A stretch of 64,000 bases of DNA from positions 4,446,704-4,510,703 of the forward strand of contig JAWZYU010000034.1 in NCBI GenBank assembly GCA_038380435.1, in the 5' to 3' direction. This document shows positions 31,188 through 43,477 of the stretch, piece by piece. Position 1 is the stretch's first letter; each line of letters starts with the position of its first letter. This DNA is from Ryuthela nishihirai. Lineage: Eukaryota > Arthropoda > Arachnida > Araneae > Heptathelidae. The notes under the pieces are model-generated. The model saw nothing but the letters and a program-made list of their open reading frames with translations, did not search any database and had not been told where the DNA came from. The position numbers and the translations under genes were made by a program.

Positions 31188-31379
31188 ACCTTATTTATCC
31201 TTACCTTCTCCATCCTTCAATCCCGGTATACCTGTCCATTTCTACCACACAAAATATCTATATAGTACAGCTCTCTGCTGTTGTGCTGTCTAACTGCTTC
31301 CTCAGCTTTGTCAGCCAAACCATCAAGCCAAAGATTCTTATCAACCCCTAACTGATCCTTTACACATTTATTAAGCTCA
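31188..31379 (-). mobile_element. LINE internal fragment
   Basis: About 190 bp matching 21250-21450 of the LINE described above (TACAGCTCTCTGCTGTTGTG, GACTGCTTCCTCAGC-like words), between endonuclease and reverse transcriptase. Truncated at both ends. Confidence 0.82.
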
Positions 31380-31839
31380 CAAGTTTGATTTGAACTATTA
31401 TCAACAAATTTTTCCTTAAATTTGCAAAAATCTCCTAAAAATTAACAAAAGAACTGTTATTTTTAAAAACGATAGATTTTGGAAGTAATTACAAAATATG
31501 TACCGCCATTTTTTTTTCTGCTTCACACTCTTTTCTGTCATAAACCTATTTCAGTATTCCCAAATTATTTTTATCATTTTCTCCAGGATTCTATGCATCT
31601 TTCCTGCTCTTAAAATCAAAACTGGAAGTAAACACATTCTTCTTAGAAATTCTTGATGCAACTGCATTTAATTAGTTATCCTTCACTGAGGCAAACAAGA
31701 GGCAGATGACTGACACGATATCTCCGTTCTGTGTGCTATAAGTGTTTTTCACAGTTTTGGTCCAGCATATTGAATACTCTTTGTAAAGTTAGTATTTTTT
31801 TTATATTTAAACCTTAGTTTACATTTTGGTAGTTTATTT

Positions 31840-32935
31840 TCAGAAATTAGCGATCTTTCTGATTGATAAGTATTGATTTTTTCATAGTTATGCTACATCA
31901 TATGGCCAGCCTACAACTTGTTGCTGTGGATATTTTAACATCACATTATGCTATATGTTAATTTTTATTTCATTATTTATTACTTTTCCAGTAAAACTTT
32001 GATATATTATCATTTGCTGAAAATAAATTAAGCTTGGATATGAAAGTAAATTCATTTCTGTCGATTTATTTCCATATGTTAGTGATCTTTCGGTTGGCTG
32101 ATTTATCGTGTTTAAAATATACAATACTGAAAAGAATCATAAAAGAAATGAAAATCATATTTCAGGTTGAATATTATATTATTCGGGAGGAAATTTCCTT
32201 TTGATAAATAATAATTTAACTATTTTATTTATAACATTTATTCAGCAGGTTTTCCAAAATAAAGCCTTAATTGTATAGTGCGATCTTTTTTTTTCACCGT
32301 ATCACAATGAAAAAGGCTTATTAAAATCAATATGCTTGCAAATTTGTTTATATTATTTATTTTCATAAAATTCGTAATTAAATTCTGTTTAATTTGGTTA
32401 TAACATGACCTATTTCCGTTGATTGGTTATTTTTTTTTTAAATTCTAAAGTTGACTTGTTTATCTGACTTAGCACAGTTGGCTAAAAGCCTGGAATTTTC
32501 TCAAAGTATGGTACCGAGAAAAAAATTACAAAACGAGAAAAATATTTACTTAAAATTTAAAAAGTAATTTTTTGTTATTCAGAAATATGCAGTCATTCTA
32601 TTCATGTGCATTGTAATCATTTCTGTCTATTAGGTTTTTTTTTTTTAATAAATTTTTATTTGTGTTGCCAGATGCATTTTTTTTACTACATGACTCTAAA
32701 AAAGACCTATTAAAATAAAACATATCGTGTGTTTTATCAAATACTTGATTTTTAGAAAATCCAGAATTAAATGCTGATTAATTTGGTATACATCATGCCA
32801 TAATTCCTTTCATTAGTTATTTGGCAAAAAGTTCTAAAGTTACAGTTCTTTTTTTTTGGCTGAGCATAGTGAGAAAATAACTTGGTCCCTGAATGGAAAC
32901 CTGTTTTTCATCCTGGACACTGGAAGGGTTAAGCT
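31840..32935 (+). mobile_element. piggyBac-like copy fused to its flanking repeat
   Basis: 31840-32108 is the same tandem-type repeat as 23237-23400, here uninterrupted by the LINE. At about 32109 it joins directly to the inside of the piggyBac-like element (TGTTTAAAATATACAATACTG, as at 23757), so about 360 bp including the left end is deleted. The right end GGACACTGGAAGGGTTAA is intact at about 32935. Confidence 0.65.
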
Positions 32936-34436
32936 TATAAAGTTCTAAAGGCTGAATTTATAATACTGCCTGGATTGTTTGATGATGACATAGCATGTTA
33001 TTCAATTTCACCATTCATTTTCTGCTTCTGGATTTGGTTTTATAAAGTTCGTCATGAATTATATGCTGATTATTCGCACAAAAGCAACATAGTTGCCTTA
33101 GAATAATTTCTGGCCTTGTCAACTTCACGTGCTGTTATGGACTTTCTTGTATGGAATTGTCTATTATATTTTTCATCAAATCTCACCTTCCATTTCTCAG
33201 TGTCTGAAATCAATGCAACCAGCATCAGACCATAGCTAATACTGCTATATGTGTGCAGTCATTAAACCAGAAGTCTGCTTCACTGTTTCATCCAACATTC
33301 TCCTGTAATAGTCTGCTATCTGACCTTTGAATCTGCAAAGGACATTCCACTTACCATTTCATTTCTTCCACACTAATTACAATCATTACTGCTGATCTGA
33401 ACAGTGGTTAGCACATTATGTTTGTTATAGTTTGTATTGTTCTCCATATGCAGTCTTTTACGTAAGCTGACATTTCAATGAATTTTACAAGAATTATCTA
33501 GCCTCTTTAGACAAGTGTTACTGTTGTTTTCAAAATCGCTGCTTTGATGCAACAACTCATAATATATACCTTTTCAATTTCACCAAACATCTATGGTTGT
33601 ATGTGTATAATGATGCATCACCTTTGCTTACATACCACATTATTATATTAATTTTTCACCATCCCTGACAACAGAATCCAGAATGGGTTCCTTTTATAAA
33701 AATAAAGCAATGAAATGCAATATGACATTTCTCTCTGATAATTAATGTGGCATCCAAACATTAAGCTCACAAATCATACCCAGTTTATATAGGTTTCCAA
33801 TTATAGTATACATTCATTTATTTTGCAGATTTGCAACAAATTCTCTTGATGTCTGACACGTATTTTTAACAACCATTTCTTTCAAAATGCTCACACCCAG
33901 CTCAGATGGCCCTCCACTACAAAGTTAATTACTTAAGTCAAAATCACTAATACAAAATTTTGCAAACCAACAGACATTTTTAAGTACATTTATTTATTTT
34001 GAAGTACTATTCAAAGCACATTTTGAAGCAGCTTTAGAACCAAACACATCACATATTCTTTGAACACTCTGTTGCATTTGCAACTTTTTTTTTTTATTCA
34101 TAAAATATAATCTACTGAAAAGACACTTTCTCATTGACCATAGTTCATCTCAAACACAGAACAGGGCTTGTTTTCAACAAAATAGAACTGGATATTATTT
34201 ATGCACCAACCCAATAATTAAAATTGCATGCAATTCATATTTGACAAGCAGGAAGTAAGAGACTGCTACTGATCACACAAAATGGATGTTATGGAGCATA
34301 TAATGTTAACCATTCAAAAAAGGAAAAACTTAAAAGACTTAGGCAAGTATAAAAAGTATTATAGAAAATATGCATGCTATAATTAAAAGTATGGAAATGT
34401 TCTATAGCAACCCATATTTTCCATATTTAATATCAA
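32936..34436. other. Intronic AT-rich DNA, unassigned
   Basis: About 1.5 kb with no exon, RNA gene or recognised transposon. Confidence 0.4.
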
Positions 34437-35510
34437 CTAATAAATCAGCACTTTAGCGTCGATTTAAATTTTTAGAGGAAATATTGTCTTGAGCCGGGTG
34501 GGATACGAACCCACGACCTCCTGATAACATGTCAGGTGCTCTGGACCACTGAGCTACTGCCGATCAAGATCTCCTCTAATTAGCACTATGAACATTTCTT
34601 TTATGTCATATATATGCAATATATAATAAAAATTTAAATCGATGCTAAAGTGCTGATTTATTAGTGGATATGGAATACGTCGAGTTTATTTCATTATTTA
34701 TTATCTACATACTTGTAATCATATGCTTCCATCTATTGGCAAGTTGAAGGCCACTTGTGGCTAAACTGCCCAGAATAGCACATATATGTGACATAAAAGA
34801 AATGTTCATAGCGCTAATTAGAGGAGATCTTGATTGGCGGCCAGTAGTTCAGTTGTCCAGAACATCTGACATGTTATCAGGAGGTGATAAGTTCGTATCC
34901 CACCCAACTCAAGACAATTTTTCCTCTAAAAATTTAAATCGACACTAAAGTGCTGATTTATTAGTGGATATGGAATACATCGAGTTTATTTCATTATTTA
35001 TTATCTGCATACTTGTAATCATATGCTTCCATCTATTGGCAAGTTGAAGGCTGCTTGTGGCTAAACTGCCCAGAATAGCGCATATATGTGACATAAAAGA
35101 AATGTTCATAGAGCTAATAGAGGAGATCTCGATCCAGTAATAAATAGACACTTTGACGTCAATTTCAATTTTAGAGGAAAAATTGTCTTAGTCAGGTGGG
35201 ATACGAACCCACAACCTCCTGATAACATGTCAGGTGCTCTAGACCACTGAGCTACTGGCCGACGATCAAGATCTCCTCTAATTAACGCTATGAACATTCC
35301 CTTTATGTCACATATAGGCGTTATTTTAGGCATTTTTAAGCCCTAGCGGCTTTTTATTTGCCAATAGATAGAAAGCATGTCTTACAAGTATGCTAATGAT
35401 AATAAATATTGAGATAAATTTGACGGTTCAACATCCAGTAATAAATAGGCACTTTGACGTCATTTTCAATTTTAGAGGAAAAATTGTCTGAGCTGGTTCA
35501 TTATTTATTC
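34437..35510. mobile_element. SINE-C units, tandem and inverted
   Basis: Three tRNA-like heads: 34493-34566 (minus), 34843-34909 (plus) and 35192-35268 (minus). Each has A box TAGCTCAGTGGTC (TAGTTCAGTTGTC in the plus copy), the arm CCTGACATGTTATCAGG (diverged in the plus copy) and a T arm with B box GGTTCGTATCC. 34437-34664 is bounded by inverted ends CTAATAAATCAGCACTTTA. The stretch from 34625 is repeated directly with a period of exactly 300 bp (TGGATATGGAATAC at 34665 and 34965). A partial unit (35432-35500) closes the cluster. Confidence 0.75.
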
Positions 35511-36246
35511 CATATTTAAATTTTCAAAAACTGAGATTTTGTTACAGTAGTACAAAAATTTTGTTCAACAGTTTTCATTTTATTGAAACAAAGGGAATTA
35601 ACACCCATTTATAAACTTATTTGTTTCAATATAGATTTAAAAAAAAATACACCCATTTATGGTTGTAATATCTACAATATCTACTAAATATTAGCAGTAA
35701 AGTCTAATGTTTCCTAATAGGCAATCAACATGCAATTCTAAGTAATAAAATAGACTAAGTAAATCAGTATAAATCACAAAAAGGCATAAACAAAAAAAAA
35801 ATGTCAACTGAAACTATTAATTACAATTTTCTTAATCATGAACAAGAAAAAATATGAGTTTCTATGACACTCTCAATTAGAACTCAAAACTCATCTGTAA
35901 AACAAGTTCAGATTTCAAGATTGCAAAGTAAACACATTCTATTATTTGATTTATTTAGTATCAACCATTGCTGCCCTCAAAAGGAACATATATGCAGGAA
36001 ATTTCCCCCATTCAATAATCTGAATAAAAGCTTAAAGCATGTGAATGCACATGATGACCAGCAAGTATGGAGCATGAATTATTTTGCTTTTATGACCAGT
36101 ACTATACCTTTATTTTCTTAAGTGTTTGAAATGATTACTGAAAAACATTTGTTTCATTTGAACACGTTTAAAAAGTTTTATTTTTTATAAATATTTTAAA
36201 TTTATCTTTCCATCTTTAAGTTTTAGAATATAAAATTAAACTCTAC
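35511..36246. other. Intronic AT-rich DNA, unassigned
   Basis: No feature seen between SINE-C and the exon that follows. Confidence 0.4.
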
Positions 36247-36371
36247 CTGCATGAAAACAATAAAAGTTCTATTGCCAATTGCAATTCTGCTACCACCTCT
36301 CCTTTTTGGAAACAGTCTGGTTTGGCCTTCTGTAGATCAAATTCAAACCTTTTGATATGCCTGATAGCTTG
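36247..36371 (-). CDS. GH20-like glycosidase, middle exon
   Basis: Coding exon with acceptor GGATTTTTAG at 36372 and donor TGCAG|GTAGAG at 36246. It enters in phase 0 after the 52.3 kb exon and leaves two bases (AG) for the next Arg codon. Its 41 codons read QAIRHIKRFEF, DLQKAKPDCFQKGE and VVAELQLAIELLLFSC. In GH20 proteins of the bacterial type an 'xAxxHIxxxxxxLxxAxl...eExxxaxxLxxxAC' helix-rich segment lies at this position, so it fits the predicted C-terminal helical region. The introns on either side are 16.0 kb and 6.9 kb. Confidence 0.85.
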
Positions 36372-36413
36372 CTAAAAATCCAGGAAAAATAATTTTATTA
36401 TTTATTATTTACA

Positions 36414-36450
36414 ATTATGTTAGTTGCACATACTAGTGCAACTAACATAA
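36414..36450. repeat. Short hairpin
   Basis: TTATGTTAGTTGCAC pairs with GTGCAACTAACATAA around ATACTA, directly upstream (in gene sense) of the 36.2 kb exon. Confidence 0.75.
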
Positions 36451-36526
36451 AATACTTGAACAAGAAGGTATAATTTTTCTTTCATTTAAACAGTCAAAAA
36501 TGTTAGAGTAAGTATTAACCTTTCCA

Positions 36527-37592
36527 GGGTCCTGCCTGAAAAACCAGTTTACACCCAGAGGCCCAGCTATTTTTTCACTGTGATCAGCCAAAAAAATTAC
36601 TTTAGAACTTTTTGCCAAACAACTAATGAAAGGAATTATGGTATGTTATATGCATATTAATCAGGCATTCAATTCCAAATTTTCTGAAAATAAAATATTT
36701 TACAAAAAAAAATGACATTTTATTTTAATAGGGCTTTTTATAGAGACATATAGTAAAAAAATGCACCTGGCAATGCAAATAAAAATATATTTTAAAAAAC
36801 TATAGACAGAAATTATTATAATGCACTAAATAGAGAGGCTATTCATTTCTGAATAACAAAAAAATATATACTTTAAGCAAAAAATTACTCCCATTTTGTA
36901 ATTTTTTTCTCGTTACCATACTATGAGAAAAGTCCAGGCTTTTCACCAAGACTTCTGCTGAGTCATATTAACAAGTCAACTTGTACGAGTGAAAAATAAC
37001 AATTTTTTTTTAATAACTAATCAACTGTGAATAGGTCATGTTATATACCAAATTAAACAGAATTTAATTACGAATTTTATGAAAATGAAAAATTTAAACA
37101 AATTTAAAGCACATTAATTTTAATAAGACTTTTTTACAGTGATAGTGTGAAAAAATAGATTGAACTATGCAATTAAGGCTTAATTTTGGAAAACCTGATG
37201 AAAAAAATAGTTAAATTATATATTCATCGAAAGTAAACTTCTTCTTGAATAATATAATATTTACATGAAACATGTTTTTTTTTTAATGATTCTTTACAGT
37301 GTGGTACATTTGCAACATCAGCCAGCATTATACAAGGTTACTTGGATTGCTCACATTAAAGGGATTTTTCTGTCCAGTTATGAAATGGAGGAACTGTCTT
37401 GACTGTTTTTTATTTACTAAACATTACAGATTTTTTCTTTGGGTGTTAAATTTTGATGATCTTTGTTAAGTGACAAAAAGTCAGTGCATCATAGCAAAAA
37501 AAATCGTCTATATCATCAGAGTGGCACAATGAATATATATTGGGGGGGGGGAGAGTAAAACACCCTCAGTGTAGTGAGAGAGGGGTTAACTT
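36527..37592 (-). mobile_element. Non-autonomous piggyBac-like element, ~1.07 kb
   Basis: Inverted copy of the element at 23514-24562 with the same length. Ends TTAACCTTTCCAGGGTCC (36527) and inverted TTAACCCCTCTCTC (37592), both at TTAA. Internal words CACCCAAAGAAAAAATCTG and GTTTAATTTGGTATATAAC match the first copy. A run of G lies near 37541-37551. Confidence 0.65.
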
Positions 37593-38583
37593 GCTGAAAT
37601 TGCCCTCCCACAGAAGAGCTGATATCCATGTCAGGGAAATCTTTGTTGCTTCCATATCCAATATATCATTCATTTTTAGGAAACAATACAAGATCACAGT
37701 TTTTTTACCAGAAATATTAACATACAACCTAATGCAATGCTAAATAAAATATCTAAACCAACTTGTAAGCTGGCCATCTGATGCAGCATAAATAACTCCA
37801 AAAGATTGATATATCAGCCAATGGAAAAAAACTATAATTTAAAGAAATAAATCTACAGAAATGAAAATGAAGGTTTAATTATAAAAGTATAAATACTGAC
37901 TAAATGCATGATCACATTAGCCTATATCTGAGAAGAATGTTTGTGCAAAAATCCACTATATAGCCATTGACTGCATGAGTGGCAATAACAAGGTCACTGC
38001 ACTCAAAGAACTGCACCTGCTCTACCATGATGTACTTTATGCTGAAGGCTTGACAACAACTCTGGTCTTGCTTGTTGTGGCTAAGAAAGCTTTTGTTATT
38101 TACAGTTTCGATTTTAAGAGTGGGAAAGATGTGTAGAATGCTGGGATAAATGATATAAATGATAATAAAAAATAATTCTGATAGTATTAAAATAGGTTTA
38201 TGGCAGAAAAGAATGTGAAACAGAAAAAAAATTGTGGTTATGTACTTTGTAATTACTTCCAAAATCTTTCGTTTTTAAAAATAGCAGTTTTCGTTAATTT
38301 TTTTTTTGAAACGTTAAGAAAAAAAGAAAAAAATTGTTGATAATAGTTCAAATCAAACTTGTGTTAATCAGTGAGTTGCTTCAGCAAAGAGGAGTGTTAA
38401 CAACCAAATCAGCAATACCGTTTAGTGCTCCTAAGAAATGACAATTGGATGGCCTTATCAAATTATTTACATTGTAATTTAATAAAATATGGATCAAATG
38501 AAAAAAGAAAATATGAATTGTGTATTTTTCAAATATATATCTAACAAAATTTTCAAATAGCACTTAAAAAAAATCGAAATTTC
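37593..38583. other. Intronic DNA, unassigned
   Basis: No recognised feature. A minus-strand open frame (38262-37912) has no family resemblance I can name. Confidence 0.35.
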
Positions 38584-39270
38584 GTGTGTTGTACCAAAGA
38601 CATCTATGTTCATCTTCGGTCTCTCATTTCAAATTCTATTAAAGTCTATGATCATTCGGGACCTTGGAAGGTAAGTTTGCCTCCCTCAAAAATTTTCCCC
38701 CTTTTGGGTGGAGGTGAAAATGGTGGGGGGCATAATTCGAAGTATTTCATGATGGTTCTCATATGAGCTTTCATTTGACATTTAACTTGTAACTGTAGGC
38801 CCTTCTATTCGGAAGATATAATAGAAGAACGCCTTTCAGATTTCCTCTTTTTTTAAGGAGGAAGAAAAAATCAAGGTGGGGTTGTATTTCAATTGCCCAC
38901 AACAATCCCCACATCATAAGTTTTCATTTGACATAGAATTTGTTACATTCAGCCCTCGCATTCCAAAGATATAGCGAAACAATTGCTTCATATTTCCCCT
39001 TTTTTAAAGGAAAGGGGGATAATTTTTATAACCTGTGCCACTCCCCATGACTCAAGCTTTCATTTGATGCATAGACCATTACTTTCAGTCTTGCATTCCG
39101 AAGATATAACAAAAAAATCATTTTCATATTTTGCCTTTTATAAGGGTGGAAGAAAGCATGGAGGGTCAATTTTTTTTTATAGCCTATGACTCTCCCCACA
39201 TCAGAACCTTTCATTTGACACAAAAATAATTATGTTTGTCTTTTGCATTCAAAAGATATGGTGGAACAAA
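38584..39270. repeat. Degenerate ~150 bp tandem repeat
   Basis: CTTTCATTTGAC-type words recur at about 38770, 38926, 39056 and 39210, each followed by ATTCNRAAGATATAA-like words (YTATTCGGAAGATATAA, CATTCCGAAGATATAAC) and T-rich and G-rich blocks. Related sequence flanks the hAT pair at 47350-47516 and 50571-51120. Confidence 0.65.
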
Positions 39271-39794
39271 TGTTTTGACAAGTCCACAAACTGACAAAGG
39301 ATGAGAAAAAACCAATAGGAAGATAAGTAAAAAATAGAACACTTTTACATGAATTTCGTGAGTTGTGGGTTCAGATCCAGTGGATTAGCAAAACTCGTTT
39401 TTTCCACAAAATTATTTATTGAATTAATGACTTCTATGTCAACAAGTAATTCTGTGTATTTACTACTACTGATCAATGATGATAGGATTTACCTGGAACA
39501 TAGGCTACTATAATACTGCCAATAGAATCATGGCCTTTTCTTAAAAAAAAATAGAGAGGGCCAACTATACTTCAAGCATATTTCTCAACTTTTCACACCA
39601 TTTTTGTACTAGATTCATGATGTCAAACAAAATTAATTCATGACTTATGAAATTAAAATTTGGCAACTGCCTGTCTTAACCTCAGACTACATAACAGCTA
39701 TAGCATCATCCCAATTTATTAACTGGTTCTCTTCAATTGTGGCTTTTATTTTACTATTTTGTATTTTGAGCAATCATCTTTTTAAACTTTATTA

Positions 39795-42332
39795 CAGAGG
39801 GTGTTCAAAAAGTTCTCGACACATATCTGTAGATTTGCACTAGTTCCTCCAAGTTAACGAGCTATGACTTGTTTGAAACTTGTCTAAACTTGTCGTTACT
39901 TGCTAAAAAATAAAGGCTGTATCATCATTTCTCTCTTTGCTGGTGGTGCATAAAGTTCGGTCTACAAAATCTGTGCATTGTTGCTATGGAGCCTACTAAA
40001 GATGGAGAAAGACTACATTTTTACAAGGATGCAGTTTGGGGATAATGCAAAAAAAAATCCATGCTGATTTATCACAAGTATACATCAATCAGCCAAAACA
40101 TTAAAACCACCTACCAAATATGATGTAGGTCCTCCTCTCATCACCAAAAGAGCTCTTAAATTCAACGAGATGTTGGTGTCACTTGATATTTGGGTACCAT
40201 GACTGCAACAGAAGATCCCGCAGTCCCCGTAAATTACATGGTTGGGGTGATGCTGCTCATACCCATTTCTCCAACTCAAACCACAAATGCTCGATAGGAT
40301 TCATGTCTGGTGAATTTGGGGGCCATGGCAATAAATGGAATTCCTCATCATGTTCTAAGAACCATTCCTGAACTTTTTTTGTAGTGTGTCATGGGGCATT
40401 GTCTTGTTGAAAGACACCATCTCTGCCAGGGAATACAGTTGCCATAAAGGGGTGTACTTGGTCAGCCATGATGTTCAGGTAGGTGACAGCTGTCAGAGTT
40501 TGCTCTACAGGGATAATTGGTCCAAGTGTTTCCCAAGAAAATATTGCTCAGACCATCACACTCCCTCCAGCTGCCTGGATCCGTCCAACAGTGCATCCAG
40601 ATGAGAAGGCTTCCGTGGGTAAACGTTGCACATGAGCCCGTCGGTCCACATGGTGTAACAGAAAACGGGCTTCGTCTCCAGTCTCTATGGTCAGACCCTC
40701 TTCCAGTCTTCTATGGTCCAATGTCAATGATTACGTGCCCGCTGCAAGCGTTGACGATGGTGAACGGCTGTGAGCATAGTCACACGAATGAGTCTTCAGC
40801 TGCAGAGACCCATATCCAAGAGATTATGATAAACTGCATGTTCGGACACATTGGACCCTTAACCACAATTAAATTATGGGTAATGTCAGCCACAGTAGCC
40901 CTCCTGTTACTGTGGACAAGATGAGATAGCCTACGCTAACCTCTAGCATCAATGAGGCCATGCCTCATTGATGCCGTCTGACAATGCATGCCACTCATGC
41001 CTTGTCAGATGATTCAAAGTGTCACCTGTTTCAGACCATCATTGATAGGTACTAACTACTGCATAGCGTGAGCAGCCTATCAGCATAGCTGTTTCGGAGA
41101 TGCTCTTACCAAGGTGGCTTGCCATAATTATCTGGCCTTTGTTGAAATCAGATAAATCCTTTGCTTTTCCCATGTTGAGACAAAACAAAATACTGCCTGC
41201 GAGATCTCCAACCCAGGTATTATATATATCATTCGCAACCTTGGCACATGACACTGATTGGCTGCACACATGCTTCTTTGCATAACGTATAGATGGTTTT
41301 AATGTATTGGCTGATCAGTGTATGGGTATTATGCCAGTTCATATGGCACTGTTATGGGATGGGTGGAAAAAGTCAGAGGGCGGCAGAACTTGGAAAACCA
41401 GCCGCGGGCAGGAAGACCAAAGGAAGCCATGAATGGGAGAACCATCGCTGCTGTTCATTAACTATCTAAATTCATTAAGGAAAACCTGCACATCACCATT
41501 CAGGCAATAAGTTTAGATATCAGTGTATCAATTGGCAGTGTGGGAAAACAATCATGAGCATTTAAAGTTCCAAAAGATATGCACTAAATGAGTACCCCTC
41601 AAACTGACAGAACAGCAAAAATGTGCTAGTCTATTCATGCAAGGAGAGGCTGGCAATGTTTGAACCTAGTGGCCCCAAACAGTTAACAGACATTGTCACA
41701 GGTGAGATGTTTTACTACAATCCCAGAAAGATTAACAACTATGTTGGAGTTGCAGAAGACGAACAGCATCCACCAACCTTCAAGACTTTTGCTCAAGGAA
41801 GATGTTCACAATTTTTTCAGTTCCCAAGGAGTGATAGCCATGGACACCTTACCTGAAAAAAATTACATAAATGGCCAATACTACATCAACACTGTTTTGC
41901 CCAAAATGGTTAAGGAGGTGAAGGAGCAGCATCCAACAACAGGTATGTCAAAGGTTCTCCTTCTTCATGACAATGTCAGTGCTCACCAAACCCAGCAATT
42001 TACAACCTATCTGAAGCAGGGAAAAATCACACAGCTTACCCCATCTTGCACCATGTGATTTTGGTTCTTCCCAAAAATTAAAAAGGAACTTGCTGGGAAA
42101 CCATTTTCAAGGGTGCAAGACCTTTCAAAATGTGTTTATTCAGAGTTAAAGAGTATTCCCCAACAGGAGTACCATTAAGCATTCCAGAATTGGCATAGAT
42201 GTCTGCGATTTTGCATATATGCTGGAGGGGAGTACTTTGACGAATGGTAAAATTGTGTTGAAGTAAGTACAATGATTTTTGTTCTGCATCTGCAGAACAA
42301 AAAGATGTCAAGAACTTTTTGAATGCCCCTCA
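39795..42332 (+). mobile_element. mariner-like element hosting a Tc1-like element
   Basis: Inverted ends GTGTTCAAAAAGTTCTCGACA (left) and GCATTCAAAAAGTTCTTGACA (inverted right), flanked by TA (39793-39794, 42333-42334). Removing the nested 40083-41320 element leaves about 1.3 kb, the normal mariner length. Transposase pieces on the plus strand: KIHADLSQV up to 40080, and in frame after the insert YGYYASSYGTVMGWV and LENQPRAGRPKEAM (41330-41440), then YINTVLPKMVKEV and LLLHDNVSAHQTQQ with a catalytic-type Asp (about 41880-42010). Stops and frame changes make it inactive. Confidence 0.88.
40083..41320 (-). mobile_element. Tc1-like element inserted in the mariner
   Basis: Inverted ends CATCAATCAGCCAAAACATT and CACTGATCAGCCAATACATT, each flanked by TA (40081-40082, 41321-41322). 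The minus strand encodes a decayed Tc1-type transposase: [22 protein letters not shown] start with helix-turn-helix words ([18 protein letters not shown]), later GGSVMV, FQQDNAPCH with the second Asp, and LLPWPPNSPDMNPIEHLW before the end. Stops occur in the middle. Length 1238 bp, normal for Tc1. Confidence 0.9.
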
Positions 42333-43477
42333 TAAAAGAAGCAAACAAAATGGGTCTTTTTACATATATACATTTGTTTCCTTATTAATAATTGTCATTT
42401 ATATTTTTTAATTTTATTCTATCAATTTTCTTTTTTTTCAAACTAGTTTGGCTATTAATATTTTTAACAAATTGACCAAATTAGTGTAAAATGGTCGAAT
42501 AAGGAGTTCATTTAGAGAGTTCAGACAGTTTCATTTAGATAGTTTTCATCACTAAAACTGATAACTATATTTATAACACTAGATATTTTGCAATAGTTCT
42601 GCATTAATTTTGCAATAATTCTGCACAATTATGGAAAAGAGCTTTCAACTCAATATCTATGATGCATAAATGAGTTTTCTTAGTGATAAACTCTATAAGG
42701 GCACAATGAATACAATATAATGTTTCATTTCTAAATATAAAGCAAGCCTTAATACTCATCAATAATGATCAATACTTAAAGATAATATTAATGAATATTT
42801 GATATGTGTGAAACTTTTCAAGATCCACAACAATGCATATTCATTTTGGCACAATAATTAAACAAGTATTTACAAATTCTAAACTTTAATATGGTCGACA
42901 ATAACCCTCTACTTACTGGAAGTTGAGATATCACTTTTGCTAAAATTATCTGTGCACCACCAAGTAATATATGCTATATATAACCATGTTTTTTTACCCA
43001 TGAAAAATAAATTAATTCTTAACAATCACTTTTAAATTCAGTTTAGAAAGTTATAAAATATTTAAAAATAAAAGTTTATCTATTGATTATGTATCAAAAA
43101 GTTGATGAAATCAGTTCAATAATCCACTAAGTCAGTTTTGTCATGGCTAACAATTACAAAGGATTAACTCAAAATGATTTTCACCCCATTTCAAATATTT
43201 CATAGTCAAGTTATCAGATAAAATCGCTTTCTGGACAGTTGCTGTTGCTATTATTCTCTTTTGTCAAACACTTTTGCAATACTTTAAAACAAATTAGCCT
43301 GCCAAAACAGTTTTTTTTTTGCATAGAAGAGGTTTCATTGCTCAGAAAGTGTGTTTGATATTTGGCCCAATATTTTTTTCTATTAAACCAGTTAGCACCA
43401 ACATTTCCACAAGTTTACTGTTAACTAAATCAATGTACAAGTTGGAAATTTTATTAAAGAAATACAATGTTTAAATA
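42333..43477. other. Intronic AT-rich DNA, unassigned
   Basis: About 1.1 kb without recognised features. Confidence 0.4.

Noticed and set aside
34437..35310. CRISPR-like array (regular spacing of near-identical units)
   Set aside because: Units are 300 bp, contain tRNA-like promoters and change orientation; the sequence is eukaryotic.
37912..38262. 116-codon minus-strand frame as a gene
   Set aside because: Hydrophobic AT-rich translation without any recognised motif, splice sites or neighbours in support.
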